DNA of 59,573 nucleotides from Candidatus Siliceabacter maunaloa (GCA_024330185.1 JANDLV010000023.1:1-59573), one strand, 5' to 3'. Positions 23,321 through 32,194 are shown, numbered from the stretch's first letter. A program made the numbers and translations. Notes: generated by a model not told the origin, from the letters alone.

Positions 23321-24045
23321 CAGAGGGTGGGCGCCGCGCTGCGCCGGGCGGGGGCGAGCTCGTCGCCGGCCAGGGCGCGCCGCAGGGCGCGCAGCTTGAA
23401 GGTCGCGTTCTTGGAGGCCATCTCGTACTTCCACAGCGTGACGAAGAGCAGACCGACCCCGGCCAGCGCCACCAGGAAGGTGATGAGCATGTCGCCGGGC
23501 AGCCCGCCGCCGGTGGTGGCGAACGTGCGCGGGTGGATGTAGGCCTCGGCCATGCGCACGGCCGCGAAGTTCAGCGGCACGAACGCGCCGGCCACGATGG
23601 CGAACACCGACGCGTAGCGCGCCTGGCGCTCGCGATCCTCGATGGAGAAGCGCAGCGGCGTGTAGCAGGCGTAGAGCAGGAAGACGATGAGGAACGACAC
23701 GAGCATCGGCTCCTGCCACACCCACCACGATCCCCACGACGCCTTGGCCCAGATCGAGCCGGTGACCAGCGTGCCCAGCGCGAGCACGATCGCGATGTGG
23801 ATGGCCACGTAGGAGCGCAGGTCGTGGCGCGGGTCGCGTGTGCGCAGGTGCTGGATGGCGAAGACGCCGCCCGCCATGAACCCCACGAGCGCGACGATGC
23901 CGATCGGCACGTGCACGTAGAAGATCTTCTGCACGAAGCCCTGGTCGGCGTCCAGCGGCGCGAAGAAGAACACCAGCGCGAACGCGGCGGTCAGGGTGAG
24001 GGCGGTGAGGGCGGCGAGTGGGCGAAGGCCCTTGCCGTAGGTCAT
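23320..24045 (-). CDS. ccmC: CcmC/CcsA-family cytochrome c biogenesis haem-handling protein
   Basis: This 241-residue protein has six hydrophobic helices and the tryptophan-rich haem loop WASWGSWWVWQEP between helices, the WWD-type signature of CcmC. FYVHVPIGIVAL and MAEAYIHPRTF hold His residues at places expected for external axial ligands. It presents haem to the apocytochrome delivery path outside the membrane. It follows ccmB without a gap and overlaps ccmD. Confidence 0.9.
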   Translation of the reverse strand: MTYGKGLRPLAALTALTLTAAFALVFFFAPLDADQGFVQKIFYVHVPIGIVALVGFMAGGVFAIQHLRTRDPRHDLRSYVAIHIAIVLALGTLVTGSIWAKASWGSWWVWQEPMLVSFLIVFLLYACYTPLRFSIEDRERQARYASVFAIVAGAFVPLNFAAVRMAEAYIHPRTFATTGGGLPGDMLITFLVALAGVGLLFVTLWKYEMASKNATFKLRALRRALAGDELAPARRSAAPTL

Positions 24046-24720
24046 TCAGTCCTCCAGGAGGAAGTCGAAGATCGCATAGGCGATCAGCCCGAAGACTCCA
24101 TCATAGATCGCCAGGATGGCCAGCCAGCGCTCGGGGAGCGGCCCCGCGCCGTCCAGCGCCAACAGTGGCGCGGTTGCCTGCGCAGCGGCGAGTACGAGCG
24201 GGATCAGCAGCGGCAGCAGCAGGATCGGCACGATCAGGTCGCGCGCCCGCGTGCGGATGGCGATCGCGCTGACCAGGGTCCCGATGACGGCCAGGCCGAT
24301 GTCGGCCAGCGCCAGCACGGCCAGCAGCTCGGGCAGGGCCTGCCACGGGCTGGGCCCCAGCAGGAGGAACGCGAAGGCCGGGACCGCGATGAGCTGCACG
24401 AGCACGAGGAAGGCCAGCAGGGCGAGCACCTTGGCCACCAGCAGCGAGGTGCGGTCCACGGGCGCGAGCAGGAAGCCGTCGAAGCCGCCCTGCTCGACCT
24501 CGGCCACGAACAGCCGGTTGATGCCCAGCACGGCAGCGAACAGGAGCGTGACCCACAGGACCCCGGCGGCCAGGCTGCCGTCGAGGCTCGAGCGGTCCAG
24601 CCCGAAGTGGAAGACCACGAAGGTGCTGATCGAGAACAGCGCCATCGCCGGCACCGCCTCCTTGGTGCGCAGCTCGACGAGGAGGTCCTTGCGCAGCAGC
24701 GCGCCGACCGCGCGCCTCAC
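24046..24720 (-). CDS. ccmB: Haem exporter protein CcmB
   Basis: This 224-residue protein has about six membrane helices and opens with the conserved amphipathic segment RAVGALLRKDLLVELRTKEA of CcmB, followed by VLWVTLLFAAVLGINRLFV and the Pro-Leu-rich VPILLLPLLIPLVLAA helix. It forms the membrane part of the CcmABC(D) ABC complex in cytochrome c maturation. The start overlaps the ccmA stop (ATGA-like, 24717-24720). Confidence 0.9.
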   Translation of the reverse strand: MRRAVGALLRKDLLVELRTKEAVPAMALFSISTFVVFHFGLDRSSLDGSLAAGVLWVTLLFAAVLGINRLFVAEVEQGGFDGFLLAPVDRTSLLVAKVLALLAFLVLVQLIAVPAFAFLLLGPSPWQALPELLAVLALADIGLAVIGTLVSAIAIRTRARDLIVPILLLPLLIPLVLAAAQATAPLLALDGAGPLPERWLAILAIYDGVFGLIAYAIFDFLLED

Positions 24721-25400
24721 GCGTACAGCTCCCGCACGCGCCGCTCGTCGATCTCGGCCACCGGCGCGAGCAGCGCCACCCGCCCGCCGCGCAGCCCCAG
24801 CGCGACATCGCCCTCGGCCAGCCCACCGGCCGGATCGTGGCTGGTGACCACGCGCGTGCGTCCGCTTGAGCGTCCGATCAGCGGCTCGAGCACCGCGGCG
24901 GCCGCCGGATCGAGGTTGGCCAGCGGCTCGTCGAGCAGCAGCAGCGCGGGGTCGTGCAGGATCGCCCGCGCCACCGCAGCACGCTGGACCATCCCCCGCG
25001 ACAGCTCGGCGATCGGATCATCGGCCCGCACGCGCAGCGCCACCGCCTCCAGCACCTCGTCCACCCGCTGTGGCGCCACCCCGTGCAAGCGCGCGTGGAA
25101 GCGCAGGTTCTCGCGCGCCGACAGCTCGCGGTAGAGCAGCGGCTCGTGGGTGAGCAGCCCGACGCGCCCGCGCGCCCGCCACCCCTCGTCGGGCAGCCGC
25201 GCCCCGAGGACCCGCACGTCGCCCGCGTGGGGGCGCAGCAGCCCGGCCAGCACCCGCAGCAGCGTCGTCTTCCCCGCGCCGTTGGGGCCGAAGACGACAA
25301 GCGTGGCGCCGTGCTCGAGCTTCAGCGTCACGTCCTGGAGCGCCGGCCGCTCGCCGTAGCGCCGGCCCAGGCCGCGCAGCTCGAGGGCGAGGTCAGTCAT
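24717..25400 (-). CDS. ccmA: Haem exporter ATP-binding protein CcmA
   Basis: This 227-residue ABC ATPase has Walker A GPNGAGKTT (38-46), a signature variant ELSRGMVQRAAVARAI, Walker B ALLLLDEPLANLD and switch His in VTSHD. Order, length and the adjacent ccmB/ccmC genes make CcmA the best call. First gene of the ccmABCD-hemA-hemC-cobA/hemD run, so a promoter for all seven should lie in 25401-25510. That region is shared with the divergent Phd-VapC pair. Confidence 0.9.
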   Translation of the reverse strand: MTDLALELRGLGRRYGERPALQDVTLKLEHGATLVVFGPNGAGKTTLLRVLAGLLRPHAGDVRVLGARLPDEGWRARGRVGLLTHEPLLYRELSARENLRFHARLHGVAPQRVDEVLEAVALRVRADDPIAELSRGMVQRAAVARAILHDPALLLLDEPLANLDPAAAAVLEPLIGRSSGRTRVVTSHDPAGGLAEGDVALGLRGGRVALLAPVAEIDERRVRELYA

Positions 25401-25520
25401 AGAGGAGGGGGCCAGCGGTCGGGCACGTCAGCCGGAGCGCGCGTTGCATGAGCGTAGACAAGTCTGAGGCTGCCGAGCGAACGCGACGATAGCGGAGCCA
25501 AATGCTACGCTGTGCCACGC

Positions 25521-25781
25521 ATGGACGTCTCGGTGAGAGAACTCCGCAATCACACCGCACGGGTCGTCTCGGCGGTGGAGAGCGGCGAGGTCGTCGTCCT
25601 CACCGTCCATGGCCGCCCAGTGGCCGACATCGTCCCGCGACGGACGCGCAGCGAGCGGCGCCCGACCGAGGTGGTGTTGGCCGAGCTGGCGGAGATCAGC
25701 CAGCTCGCTCGGAAGCTCGGCGTGCGGTCCGATCCCAACGACTTCGACACCGGACTCACCACCGACGACATGCTGCGTTGA
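25521..25781 (+). CDS. Phd/YefM-family antitoxin
   Basis: This 86-residue protein starts MDVSVRELRNHTARVVSAVE and continues with SGEVVVLTVHGRPVADIVP, the Phd/YefM DNA-binding fold. The C-terminal part (DPNDFDTGLTTDDMLR) is the toxin-binding tail. GTG 25512 three codons upstream is an alternative start; a TACGCT -10 box sits at 25506-25511. The stop overlaps the toxin start, as expected for a toxin-antitoxin operon. Confidence 0.85.
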   Translation: MDVSVRELRNHTARVVSAVESGEVVVLTVHGRPVADIVPRRTRSERRPTEVVLAELAEISQLARKLGVRSDPNDFDTGLTTDDMLR

Positions 25782-26173
25782 GCGGCTACCTGCAGGACAC
25801 GAGCATCTTCGTTGCCGCGGAGCAGGGCCGCCCCCTGGCCCGGCCCCCTGAGGGCGACGCCCGGATCTCGGTCGCGACGCTCACGGAGCTCATCGTCGGC
25901 GTCCGACGCGCCGATGGACCGCTGCGCACCCTGCGCGAGACGACCCTGCTACGAGCGCGGAACTTCGTCGCGCTGCCCTACGACGAGTCGGTCGCCGAGC
26001 GCCTGGCCGACCTGCTTGCGCGAGCACGCGACGAACGCCGCCGAGCCGGCGCCATGGACGCCATCATCGCCGCGACCGCCCTCGTCCACGACCTGGCAGT
26101 CTGGACGCAGGACGACGACTTCGAGGTCATCGCCGAGCTGGTGCCCGAGCTGCGGGTGCATCGTGGGAGTTGA
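25778..26173 (+). CDS. VapC-type PIN-domain ribonuclease toxin
   Basis: This 131-residue protein starts at TTG 25778, four bases inside the antitoxin stop. It carries the PIN acidic residues: Asp7 in LQDTSIFV, Glu in ATLTELIVG, Asp in GAMDAIIAATAL and Asp in VWTQDDDF. It should be a Mg-dependent RNase directed at tRNA or rRNA, held inactive by the Phd-like partner. Phd-PIN combinations are a common VapBC variant. Confidence 0.87.
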   Translation: MSGYLQDTSIFVAAEQGRPLARPPEGDARISVATLTELIVGVRRADGPLRTLRETTLLRARNFVALPYDESVAERLADLLARARDERRRAGAMDAIIAATALVHDLAVWTQDDDFEVIAELVPELRVHRGS

Positions 26174-26223
26174 CTCGGGCCGGCACCGCAGCGGCGCTGC
26201 TGTGGCTGGGGGTGCGCCGAGTC
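26172..26223. terminator. Bidirectional terminator-like hairpin between vapC and mog
   Basis: GACTCGG at 26172-26178 pairs with CCGAGTC at 26217-26223. Inside are GCACC/GGTGC and GCAGC-GGC-GCTGC pairings, so the whole 52 bp folds. It covers both stop codons of the convergent genes, with no T-run. Confidence 0.5.
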
Positions 26224-26701
26224 ATGGCCGATGCACCGAGCGGCCGCCCAGCGTCTCGACGACGTGGGCGAGGGTGGGCGCGAGCACCGGGAAGGTCTCC
26301 TCGATCGCCTTAGGGTTGCCGGGGAAGTTGACGATCAGCGTGCGCCTGGCGATGCCGGCGACGCCGCGGCTGAGGATGCCCATGGGGGTGCGGCGGATCG
26401 ACTCGGCGCGCATCGCCTCGGCGAAGCCCGGCGCGTCGCGCTCGATGACCGCACGGGTGGCCTCAGGCGTGACGTCGTCGGGGGTCAGCCCCGTGCCACC
26501 GGTGGTGAAGACTAGGTCGACCGCGTCTGCGACCTGGCGACGAAGCGCTGCCTCGATGGCCGGCGCATCGTCGGCGACGACGTCGCGCACCGTGACCTCA
26601 GCGCCGGCCTCGCCGGCCAGCCGCGCCAGCGCATCGCCCGAGCGGTCCTCACGGGTCCCGCGCGCGACGGAGGTGGAGATCGTCAGGACCGCGGCGCGCA
26701 T
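26222..26701 (-). CDS. mog: MogA/MoaB-type molybdopterin adenylyltransferase
   Basis: This 159-residue protein has the MoCF-binding fold: VLTISTSVARGTREDRSGDA, VFTTGGTGLTPDDVTPEAT (the GTG-GT-G loop), and LIVNFPGNPKAIEETFPVL. It adenylates molybdopterin before metal insertion. moaC lies 300 bp upstream on the same strand with a small membrane gene between, suggesting a Moco gene cluster. MoaB and Mog cannot be separated confidently by eye. Confidence 0.88.
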   Translation of the reverse strand: MRAAVLTISTSVARGTREDRSGDALARLAGEAGAEVTVRDVVADDAPAIEAALRRQVADAVDLVFTTGGTGLTPDDVTPEATRAVIERDAPGFAEAMRAESIRRTPMGILSRGVAGIARRTLIVNFPGNPKAIEETFPVLAPTLAHVVETLGGRSVHRP

Positions 26702-26720
26702 GGCGCAGAGGGATAGTCGC

Positions 26721-26867
26721 TCAGCTCGACCTACGTCGACGCTGCGCCCGGCGAACCCCGCGCTGGAGGATCTTCAAGACGAGAACGACCACGACGGCGA
26801 GGACCAAGAGGCCGGCCGCGAGCCCCACATACCATCCGACTACCTCAGCCTGTTGCGCCAGCAGCAT
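26721..26867 (-). CDS. Small single-pass membrane protein
   Basis: This 48-residue product (MLLAQQAEVVGWYVGLAAG then a Val/Leu-rich helix and a basic tail LQRGVRRAQRRRRSS) follows AGAGGTGAAG, a good ribosome site three bases before the ATG. A longer frame from 26969 exists but lacks such a site. One membrane helix with a cytoplasmic basic tail. Function unknown; it lies between mog and moaC. Confidence 0.5.
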   Translation of the reverse strand: MLLAQQAEVVGWYVGLAAGLLVLAVVVVLVLKILQRGVRRAQRRRRSS

Positions 26868-27003
26868 CTTCACCTCTTTCTGAGGGTAGTCGGTCGCGCG
26901 TCCAGCCATCAGGCCCCACGAGTGGTGCAAGCGGGGGATAGCGAAGTTGATAGCCCCGGATAGCAGCACCCGGCAGGACGTGTGGCTCGCGCGCGACCGG
27001 CGC

Positions 27004-27534
27004 CTACTCCTCGCGCCGCCAGTCGCCGCTCGCGCCCCCGCTCTTCTCGAGCAGGACGACGGAGGCGATCTCGATCCCGCGCTCCAGCGCCTTGAGCATG
27101 TCGTAGGCGGTCAGGGCTGCCACCGACGCGGCGGTCAGCGCCTCCATCTCCACCCCCGTCTGGGCCGTGGTGCGGGCCTCGGCGACCAAGGTGAGCGTGC
27201 CCGCGGCGGCATCGACGGTCTCCTCGACGCTCACGCTGCTCAGCGGCAGCGCGTGGCATAGGGGGATCAGCTCGCTGGTGCGCTTGGCCGCCTGGATGCC
27301 GGCGACGCGCGCGGTGGCCAGCACGTCGCCCTTGGGCACGTCGCCGGCCGCCAGGCGCTGCGCGGTCGCCGGCGTCAAGCGCACCACGGCGCGGGCGACG
27401 GCGCGGCGCTGGGTGGCCGGCTTGTCGCCAACGTCGACCATGCGCGCGCGGCCACGGGCGTCGAGATGGGTGAGCGGCGCACGATCGGGCGATTCCCGTC
27501 GCTCAGCGTCGGTTATCGACCGATCCTCGCTCAC
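27004..27534 (-). CDS. moaC: Cyclic pyranopterin monophosphate synthase
   Basis: This 176-residue protein has the MoaC core [69 protein letters not shown] and DMLKALERG...LLEKSGG, covering the active-site Lys and Asp. It converts 3',8-cH2GTP to cPMP in molybdenum cofactor synthesis. Its GTG start overlaps the stop of the upstream dehydrogenase gene. Confidence 0.93.
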   Translation of the reverse strand: MSEDRSITDAERRESPDRAPLTHLDARGRARMVDVGDKPATQRRAVARAVVRLTPATAQRLAAGDVPKGDVLATARVAGIQAAKRTSELIPLCHALPLSSVSVEETVDAAAGTLTLVAEARTTAQTGVEMEALTAASVAALTAYDMLKALERGIEIASVVLLEKSGGASGDWRREE

Positions 27535-28268
27535 GCGGGAGCGTGCTCGTGCTGCGCGGCGGCGATCAGCTCGAGCACCTCGTCCTCGCGGCCCTCGCGC
27601 AGCAGGGCGACGGGGTCAAGATCGCCGTTGACGATCCCCTCGAAGAAGGCCTTGCGGTCCTGGTAGGTGGGCAGCGTCCCCTTTGCCCAGCCGCGGGCGT
27701 CGTTGAGCATCACGGCCAGGCGCGCGTACTCCTCGCCGAACAGCTCGCCGACCTCGGCCTTCATGCGCTTGGCCAGAGCCGGCGACGCGCCGGCTGTGGA
27801 GATCGCGATGGCCAGCGGGCCGGTGCGCACGATGGCGGGGAGGATGAAGTTGCACAGGGGCGGCACGTCGACGATGTTGACCAGCATCGCCCGGCGCTCG
27901 GCATCGTCGTAGACCGCGATGTTCACGTCGGTGTCGTCGGTGGAGGCGATGGCCATAAACGTGCGCTCGAGGTCGTCGGGGCGGTACTCCCGCCGCTCCC
28001 ATCCGATGGAGCCCTCGGCGGCCAGCCTCTCCAGCGCGGGCACCGCGTGGGGCGCGATCAGCACGACGTCGGCGTCGCAGGCCAGCAGGCCCTCGACCTT
28101 CTCCAGCCCGACCTCTCCGCCGCCGACGACCACGCAGCGCCGCCCGGTGAGCTTGAGGCAGGCGATGTAGAACGGCGTGTCGAGCATGTCGCGCACGCAC
28201 GTCTGGTCGCAGATCCCGCGGCGGAACTGGCAGACGCACTCCTTGCCGGGGTAGGCCTGGGCGGGCAT
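27531..28268 (-). CDS. Precorrin-2 dehydrogenase / sirohydrochlorin ferrochelatase-like protein
   Basis: This 245-residue protein has the CysG/Met8 N-terminal Rossmann domain ([20 protein letters not shown]), [18 protein letters not shown] with the catalytic Asp, [20 protein letters not shown] and [19 protein letters not shown]. It oxidises precorrin-2 to sirohydrochlorin and may insert iron. ATG 28268 is favoured: TACTCT lies seven bases upstream (leaderless). Unusually, residues 11-24 hold four cysteines ([14 protein letters not shown]) ahead of the domain. The product of the cobA domain encoded at 19407-20936 would be its substrate. Confidence 0.85.
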   Translation of the reverse strand: MPAQAYPGKECVCQFRRGICDQTCVRDMLDTPFYIACLKLTGRRCVVVGGGEVGLEKVEGLLACDADVVLIAPHAVPALERLAAEGSIGWERREYRPDDLERTFMAIASTDDTDVNIAVYDDAERRAMLVNIVDVPPLCNFILPAIVRTGPLAIAISTAGASPALAKRMKAEVGELFGEEYARLAVMLNDARGWAKGTLPTYQDRKAFFEGIVNGDLDPVALLREGREDEVLELIAAAQHEHAPA

Positions 28269-28275
28269 GGCGTCC

Positions 28276-28309
28276 AGAGTAAACCCTGCGCCGCGCACGC
28301 CCGTACATT
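28276..28309. promoter_or_regulatory. Divergent leaderless promoters
   Basis: Minus-strand TACTCT (28276-28281) lies seven bases before the ATG of the dehydrogenase gene, and plus-strand TACATT (28304-28309) eight bases before the ATG of the MpaB gene. Both messages should start at or next to the A of ATG. Confidence 0.5.
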
Positions 28310-28317
28310 CGGTGGAC

Positions 28318-29124
28318 ATGGCGCAGGGCTACTTCACCGACGACTCGATGCTGCGCCGCGTGATCCGCGAGTACGCCGTCGCCTTCAGCGGCCCACGGGC
28401 GCTGCTGATGATGGCCGCCCACCCCGTGGCCTTCGCCGGCTTCTTCGCCCACACCGGTGCGTTGGACGACCCCTACGCCCGCCTGCGGCGCACCGGCGAG
28501 GTGCTCGACCTGATCGCCTGGGGCGAGGAGCGGGGGCCCGCCGACCGGGTCACCGCACGGGTCCGCGCCATGCACGCCACGGTGCGCGGCGAGACGGGCG
28601 AGGCGGCCGGTCGCTTTCCCCGCGGGACGCCCTACCGCGGCGACGACCCCGACCTGCTGCTGTGGGTGCTGGCCTCGCTGGTCGACTCGGCGGTGCTGGT
28701 CTACGAGAAGGCCGTGTGCCGCCTGAGCACGGGCGAGCGGGAGGCGTTGTGGGCCGACTACCGCGTCGTGGGGCGGCTGTTCGGCCTGGCCGACGACGAC
28801 ATGCCCGCCGGCTGGGGCGACTTCCGTGCCTATGTCGACGGGATGGTCGCCTCGGGCGACCTCGTGGTCACCGACCAGGCGCGCGAGCTGGCCACGGAGA
28901 TCGTCATGCACCCGCCCGCGCCCCTGGTCGCGCGGCCGCTCGTCGAGCTGGTCAACCAGATCACCGTCGGCCTGCTGCCCGGCGACCTGCGCCGCCAGTA
29001 CGGCCTGCGCTGGGACCCGCTGCGCGGCCTCGCTCTCGCCGGCGGCGCCCAGTACGCCAAGCGACTGCTCGTTCCGCTGATGCCCGGCCGCCTGCGCTAC
29101 ATCCCCCAGGCGCGGGCGGCGTAG
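28318..29124 (+). CDS. MpaB-family (DUF2236) oxygenase
   Basis: This 268-residue protein matches the MpaB'/latex-clearing-like family: [35 protein letters not shown] with the haem-pocket His, and then [37 protein letters not shown] and [13 protein letters not shown]. Members bind haem b and oxidise unknown substrates. ATG 28318 is supported by a TACATT -10 box eight bases upstream. It is divergent from the siroheme-type gene. Confidence 0.82.
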   Translation: MAQGYFTDDSMLRRVIREYAVAFSGPRALLMMAAHPVAFAGFFAHTGALDDPYARLRRTGEVLDLIAWGEERGPADRVTARVRAMHATVRGETGEAAGRFPRGTPYRGDDPDLLLWVLASLVDSAVLVYEKAVCRLSTGEREALWADYRVVGRLFGLADDDMPAGWGDFRAYVDGMVASGDLVVTDQARELATEIVMHPPAPLVARPLVELVNQITVGLLPGDLRRQYGLRWDPLRGLALAGGAQYAKRLLVPLMPGRLRYIPQARAA

Positions 29125-29139
29125 CGGAGGGGCGGCGAA

Positions 29140-29181
29140 GGCGGCCGGCCACCGCCTGGCTGGAAGGTCGTAACGGCCGCC
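29140..29181. terminator. Inverted repeat between convergent genes
   Basis: GGCGGCCG at 29140-29147 is exactly complementary to CGGCCGCC at 29174-29181, with a 26-nt loop. It lies between the stops of the MpaB gene and the ALDH-like gene. No T-run, so terminator function is tentative. Confidence 0.35.
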
Positions 29182-29205
29182 TGAGGCCCCAGACCGTTTC
29201 TCGCC

Positions 29206-30789
29206 TCACCGCCTGCGCGCCGCGCGCAGCGTGCGCACCGCCACGCGGGCCAGTGGCGCCGCGCCGCTTCGCAGGCCGCGCTCGCGGTCGCGATCGCGCG
29301 CGCTGCGCAGCCGAGCCATCGCCCGACCGGCCTCGACGAGGGCCTGGTCGTAAGGGTGCCAGCGCACGGGGCGTGCCCCGGTGGGGTCCCAGGTGACGAG
29401 CTTGGGCTCGACCGCGGCGTGCAGGGCCTGGGCACCGCGGGCCCGGCCGACGCCGGAGGCGCCCACGCCGCCCCAGGGCAGCGAGGGCGCGGTGCGGCTG
29501 GGCAGGTGGTCGTTGAGCCACACCATCCCGGCGCGCAGCTCGTGGGCGATGCGCCGGCCCTGGTGGAGGTCGTCGATCCACACCGAGGCCCCCAGGCCGG
29601 CCTCGCCCTCGTTGGCCCGCGCGATGGCCTCCCGTTCGCCGGCGACCGGCGCGACCGCGAGCACTGGGCCTGGCGCGGCCTCACGCCACAGCCGTGCGTC
29701 GGGTGGAACGTCGGTGAGCACCGTGGGCGCCCACCAGGCACCGGCCCCGCGCTCCAGCGGCCCGCCGCAGGCCAGCGTGGCGCCGGCTTCCACCGCCTCG
29801 TCGACCAGCTCGCGCAGCGCGTCCGAGCGCTCGACGGTCAGCAGCGGACCCACGTCCGTCGTGGCCTGCGCGGGGTCGCCCACGCGCAGCGCCCGCGCCG
29901 CCTCGATCACCCCCTCGATGAAGCGCTGCGCCGCCTCGGGGCCGACGAAGGCGCGCTTGACGCTGCCCGGCGACTGCCCGGCGTTGGCGAAGGCCGCCCA
30001 CGCCGCGCCGCGGATGGCGCGGTCGACGTTGGCGCCGCGCAGCACGAGCAGGGCGTCGTGGCCCCCGGCCTCCAGCGTCGTGCGCTTGTAGCGCCGCGCG
30101 CAGATCTCGCCCACGGCGCGGCCGGCCTCGGCCGAGCCGGTGAAGACGACCTGGGCCACCGCGCCCTCGATGAGCGCGCGGGCGGTGTCGGCACCGCCGT
30201 GGACGATCTGCAGCAACCCCTCGGGGAGACCGGCGCGCGCGAACACCCGCGCGATCCGCTCCGCCGCCAGCCCGGCCTGCGAGGAAGGGGTCAGCACCAC
30301 CCCGTTGCCGCCCAGGAGCGCCACCGCCACGTCGCCCAGCGGGGCGTGCCACGGCTCGGCGCCCGGCGTCAGCACCGCGGTGACGCCCAGCGGCTCGAAG
30401 GTCAGCCGGGCGCGCTTGGTCGGGAAGACGGTGCGCGACAGGCCGATGCGCTGGGGCCCCAGCACGCGAGGGCCCTCCTCGGCCAGCCACTGCAGCGTGT
30501 CGATGGACGGCAGCAGCTCCTGGGTGAGCGCCTCGGCGCACGGGCGACCCTGCTCGTGCACCAGGAGCGCCGACAGCTCGTCGAGCTCGTCGATGATCGC
30601 CTGGGCCGCCCGGCGCAGGTAGCGCGCGCGATCACGCAGGCGCAGCGCGGCCCACAGCGGCTGCACCTCGGCCGCGGTGGCGATGGCTGCGGGGACGGCG
30701 CCGGGCGGGGTCGCCACGACGGTCCCCAGCAGGGAGCCGTCCACGGGGCTGCGCGCCTCGAGGCGCTCGGCGCTGGGCGCGGCGGCCAT
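29206..30789 (-). CDS. Aldehyde dehydrogenase-like protein lacking catalytic residues
   Basis: This 527-residue protein has the full ALDH fold (FEPLGVTAVLTPGAEPWHAP, VVFTGSAEAGRAVGE, TTLEAGGHDALLVL, PWGGVGASGVGR). The nucleophile Cys of FANxGQxC is Pro274 (FANAGQSPGSVKR), the oxyanion Asn of PWN is His148, and the cofactor-binding Lys of VVLKPS is Thr (GVVLTPSS). Glu240 remains. It therefore probably has no ALDH activity and may be structural or bind ligand. About 45 extra basic residues at the C-terminus end in RAARRR. The nearest functional relatives are succinate-semialdehyde-type ALDHs. Start ATG 30789. Confidence 0.8.
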   Translation of the reverse strand: MAAAPSAERLEARSPVDGSLLGTVVATPPGAVPAAIATAAEVQPLWAALRLRDRARYLRRAAQAIIDELDELSALLVHEQGRPCAEALTQELLPSIDTLQWLAEEGPRVLGPQRIGLSRTVFPTKRARLTFEPLGVTAVLTPGAEPWHAPLGDVAVALLGGNGVVLTPSSQAGLAAERIARVFARAGLPEGLLQIVHGGADTARALIEGAVAQVVFTGSAEAGRAVGEICARRYKRTTLEAGGHDALLVLRGANVDRAIRGAAWAAFANAGQSPGSVKRAFVGPEAAQRFIEGVIEAARALRVGDPAQATTDVGPLLTVERSDALRELVDEAVEAGATLACGGPLERGAGAWWAPTVLTDVPPDARLWREAAPGPVLAVAPVAGEREAIARANEGEAGLGASVWIDDLHQGRRIAHELRAGMVWLNDHLPSRTAPSLPWGGVGASGVGRARGAQALHAAVEPKLVTWDPTGARPVRWHPYDQALVEAGRAMARLRSARDRDRERGLRSGAAPLARVAVRTLRAARRR

Positions 30790-30844
30790 GGCGCTGATTG
30801 TGCCAGGGCGGGCGGAGCCTCCACCAAGCACCGAGGCGCCGGCG

Positions 30845-32194
30845 TCACCCCTCTCGACGGCTCAGGCGCAGGGCGCCGGGCGCGCCGATACCGTCCCGAC
30901 CGGGGCTCAGCCAGGCCACCAGGGGGGTCCCCTGTGGCCCGACGGCTATGGCTGGTTCGCGGACCCGTCCGTCGGCCGAGACGGCCTCGGGTGCGCCGAA
31001 CCGCGCACCGCCCGCCGGGCGCACGGAGGCCTCGACCCGCACGCCGGACACCGGCGCGCCGAACAGGCGGAGGCTGTCGTTGGGTCCCAGCACGGTCCAG
31101 GTCACGATCGCCCGACGATCCTCGATCGCGGCATCGCCCAGTTGCGCGCGGGCGACGAGCTGCTGCGCCTCGCCGGCTCGGCCGCTGCGGATGTCGGCGA
31201 CCCGCACCACGGGCTGATCGGGCTGCCCTGTGAAGGCGTCCCAGGCGATCACGGCGTCCTGCGCCTCGGCGTCGGCCGCGACCCGGACCCTCCCGCCCCC
31301 GCTGGCCGTCTCCAGGCGCTGGGGGTCTTCGAAGGCGCCGTCGAGCAGGGCGCCGGCGACCAGGACCTCCGTGCCGAGTTCGCCCGCCTCGCTCGTCTCG
31401 GTCGCTGCCCAGCCCACCAGGGCGCGGCCGTCGCCGGCCATGCCAACGGAGAGGGTGGTCCGATCCCCGGCCGGGCCGACCTCCCGGACGGGCCCGGTCC
31501 TGCCGCCGGCGGGCCGCACGCGGACCTCGATGGTGCGCTCGCGCCCCAGCGCATCCTCCCCGTGCTCGTAGGCGAGCAGGAGGTCGCCGCGGGCGTTGAA
31601 GGCCAGCGCCGGCGCGTTCGAGCTGCCGGCGCCGCGCACGACCGTGGCTCTCGAGAGCTGTCCCCCGGGACGGCGGACGGCCAGGCGGATGCGCGTCCGC
31701 TCGCCGACCCGGCTGCCCTCGGCCCAGGCCACGGCGACATCTCCGCGTGGGCTGGCGGCCAGGGCCACGGGGACGTCCCCGCGCGGGCTGGAGCAGGCGG
31801 TCGAGCCCAGGTCGCGCCGGGGTCCCCGCTCCCCCGCGGTGCGCCCGAAGGACAGACCGACATCTACGCAGAAACCCGACTCGTCGGCCGGGCGCGGGCG
31901 CAGGAAGACAGCGCGGGTCTGCGCGTAGGTCACCGGCGGTCCGGCCAGATCGACGAAGGGGCCGGTGACGCGCGAGGAGGAGCCCGGCAGGCCCGCGGTC
32001 AGACGGCCACGCCGGTCGGCCGTGGAGGACACGGTGAGGGCTGTCGCGTCGCCGCCCACGGTAAGGCCCTGGAGGGCGGCGGCGTCATCGCTCAGCACGG
32101 TCTGGGGCGGCGACCACGGCGGTGCCGCGGCCGCGGGGGCGGCGAGTAGTCCGACGGACACGGCGGTCAGCGAGGCGACGAGAGGTGAGCGCAT
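30845..32194 (-). CDS. Secreted repeat (propeller-like) protein
   Basis: This 449-residue protein has a signal peptide (MRSPLVASLTAVSVGLLAAP, cleavage after AAAA near residue 24). Repeating strands of the type ALAASPRGDVAVAWAEG, LAFNARGDLLLAYEHG, VGMAGDGRALVGWAA and VAADAEAQDAVIAWDA recur about every 50-60 residues, as in sialidase-like beta-propellers. A short direct DNA repeat encodes SPRGDV twice near residues 137-152. No enzyme motif. It is probably exported and monomeric; such proteins are abundant in Solirubrobacterales. Function unknown. Confidence 0.7.
   Translation of the reverse strand: MRSPLVASLTAVSVGLLAAPAAAAPPWSPPQTVLSDDAAALQGLTVGGDATALTVSSTADRRGRLTAGLPGSSSRVTGPFVDLAGPPVTYAQTRAVFLRPRPADESGFCVDVGLSFGRTAGERGPRRDLGSTACSSPRGDVPVALAASPRGDVAVAWAEGSRVGERTRIRLAVRRPGGQLSRATVVRGAGSSNAPALAFNARGDLLLAYEHGEDALGRERTIEVRVRPAGGRTGPVREVGPAGDRTTLSVGMAGDGRALVGWAATETSEAGELGTEVLVAGALLDGAFEDPQRLETASGGGRVRVAADAEAQDAVIAWDAFTGQPDQPVVRVADIRSGRAGEAQQLVARAQLGDAAIEDRRAIVTWTVLGPNDSLRLFGAPVSGVRVEASVRPAGGARFGAPEAVSADGRVREPAIAVGPQGTPLVAWLSPGRDGIGAPGALRLSRREG

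Noticed and set aside
31736-31790. A further copy of the palindromic element family in the secreted repeat protein gene.
   Set aside because: The SPRGDV repeat there lacks the CCTGTGCC end and the three-base-loop hairpin; it is a simple protein-level repeat.
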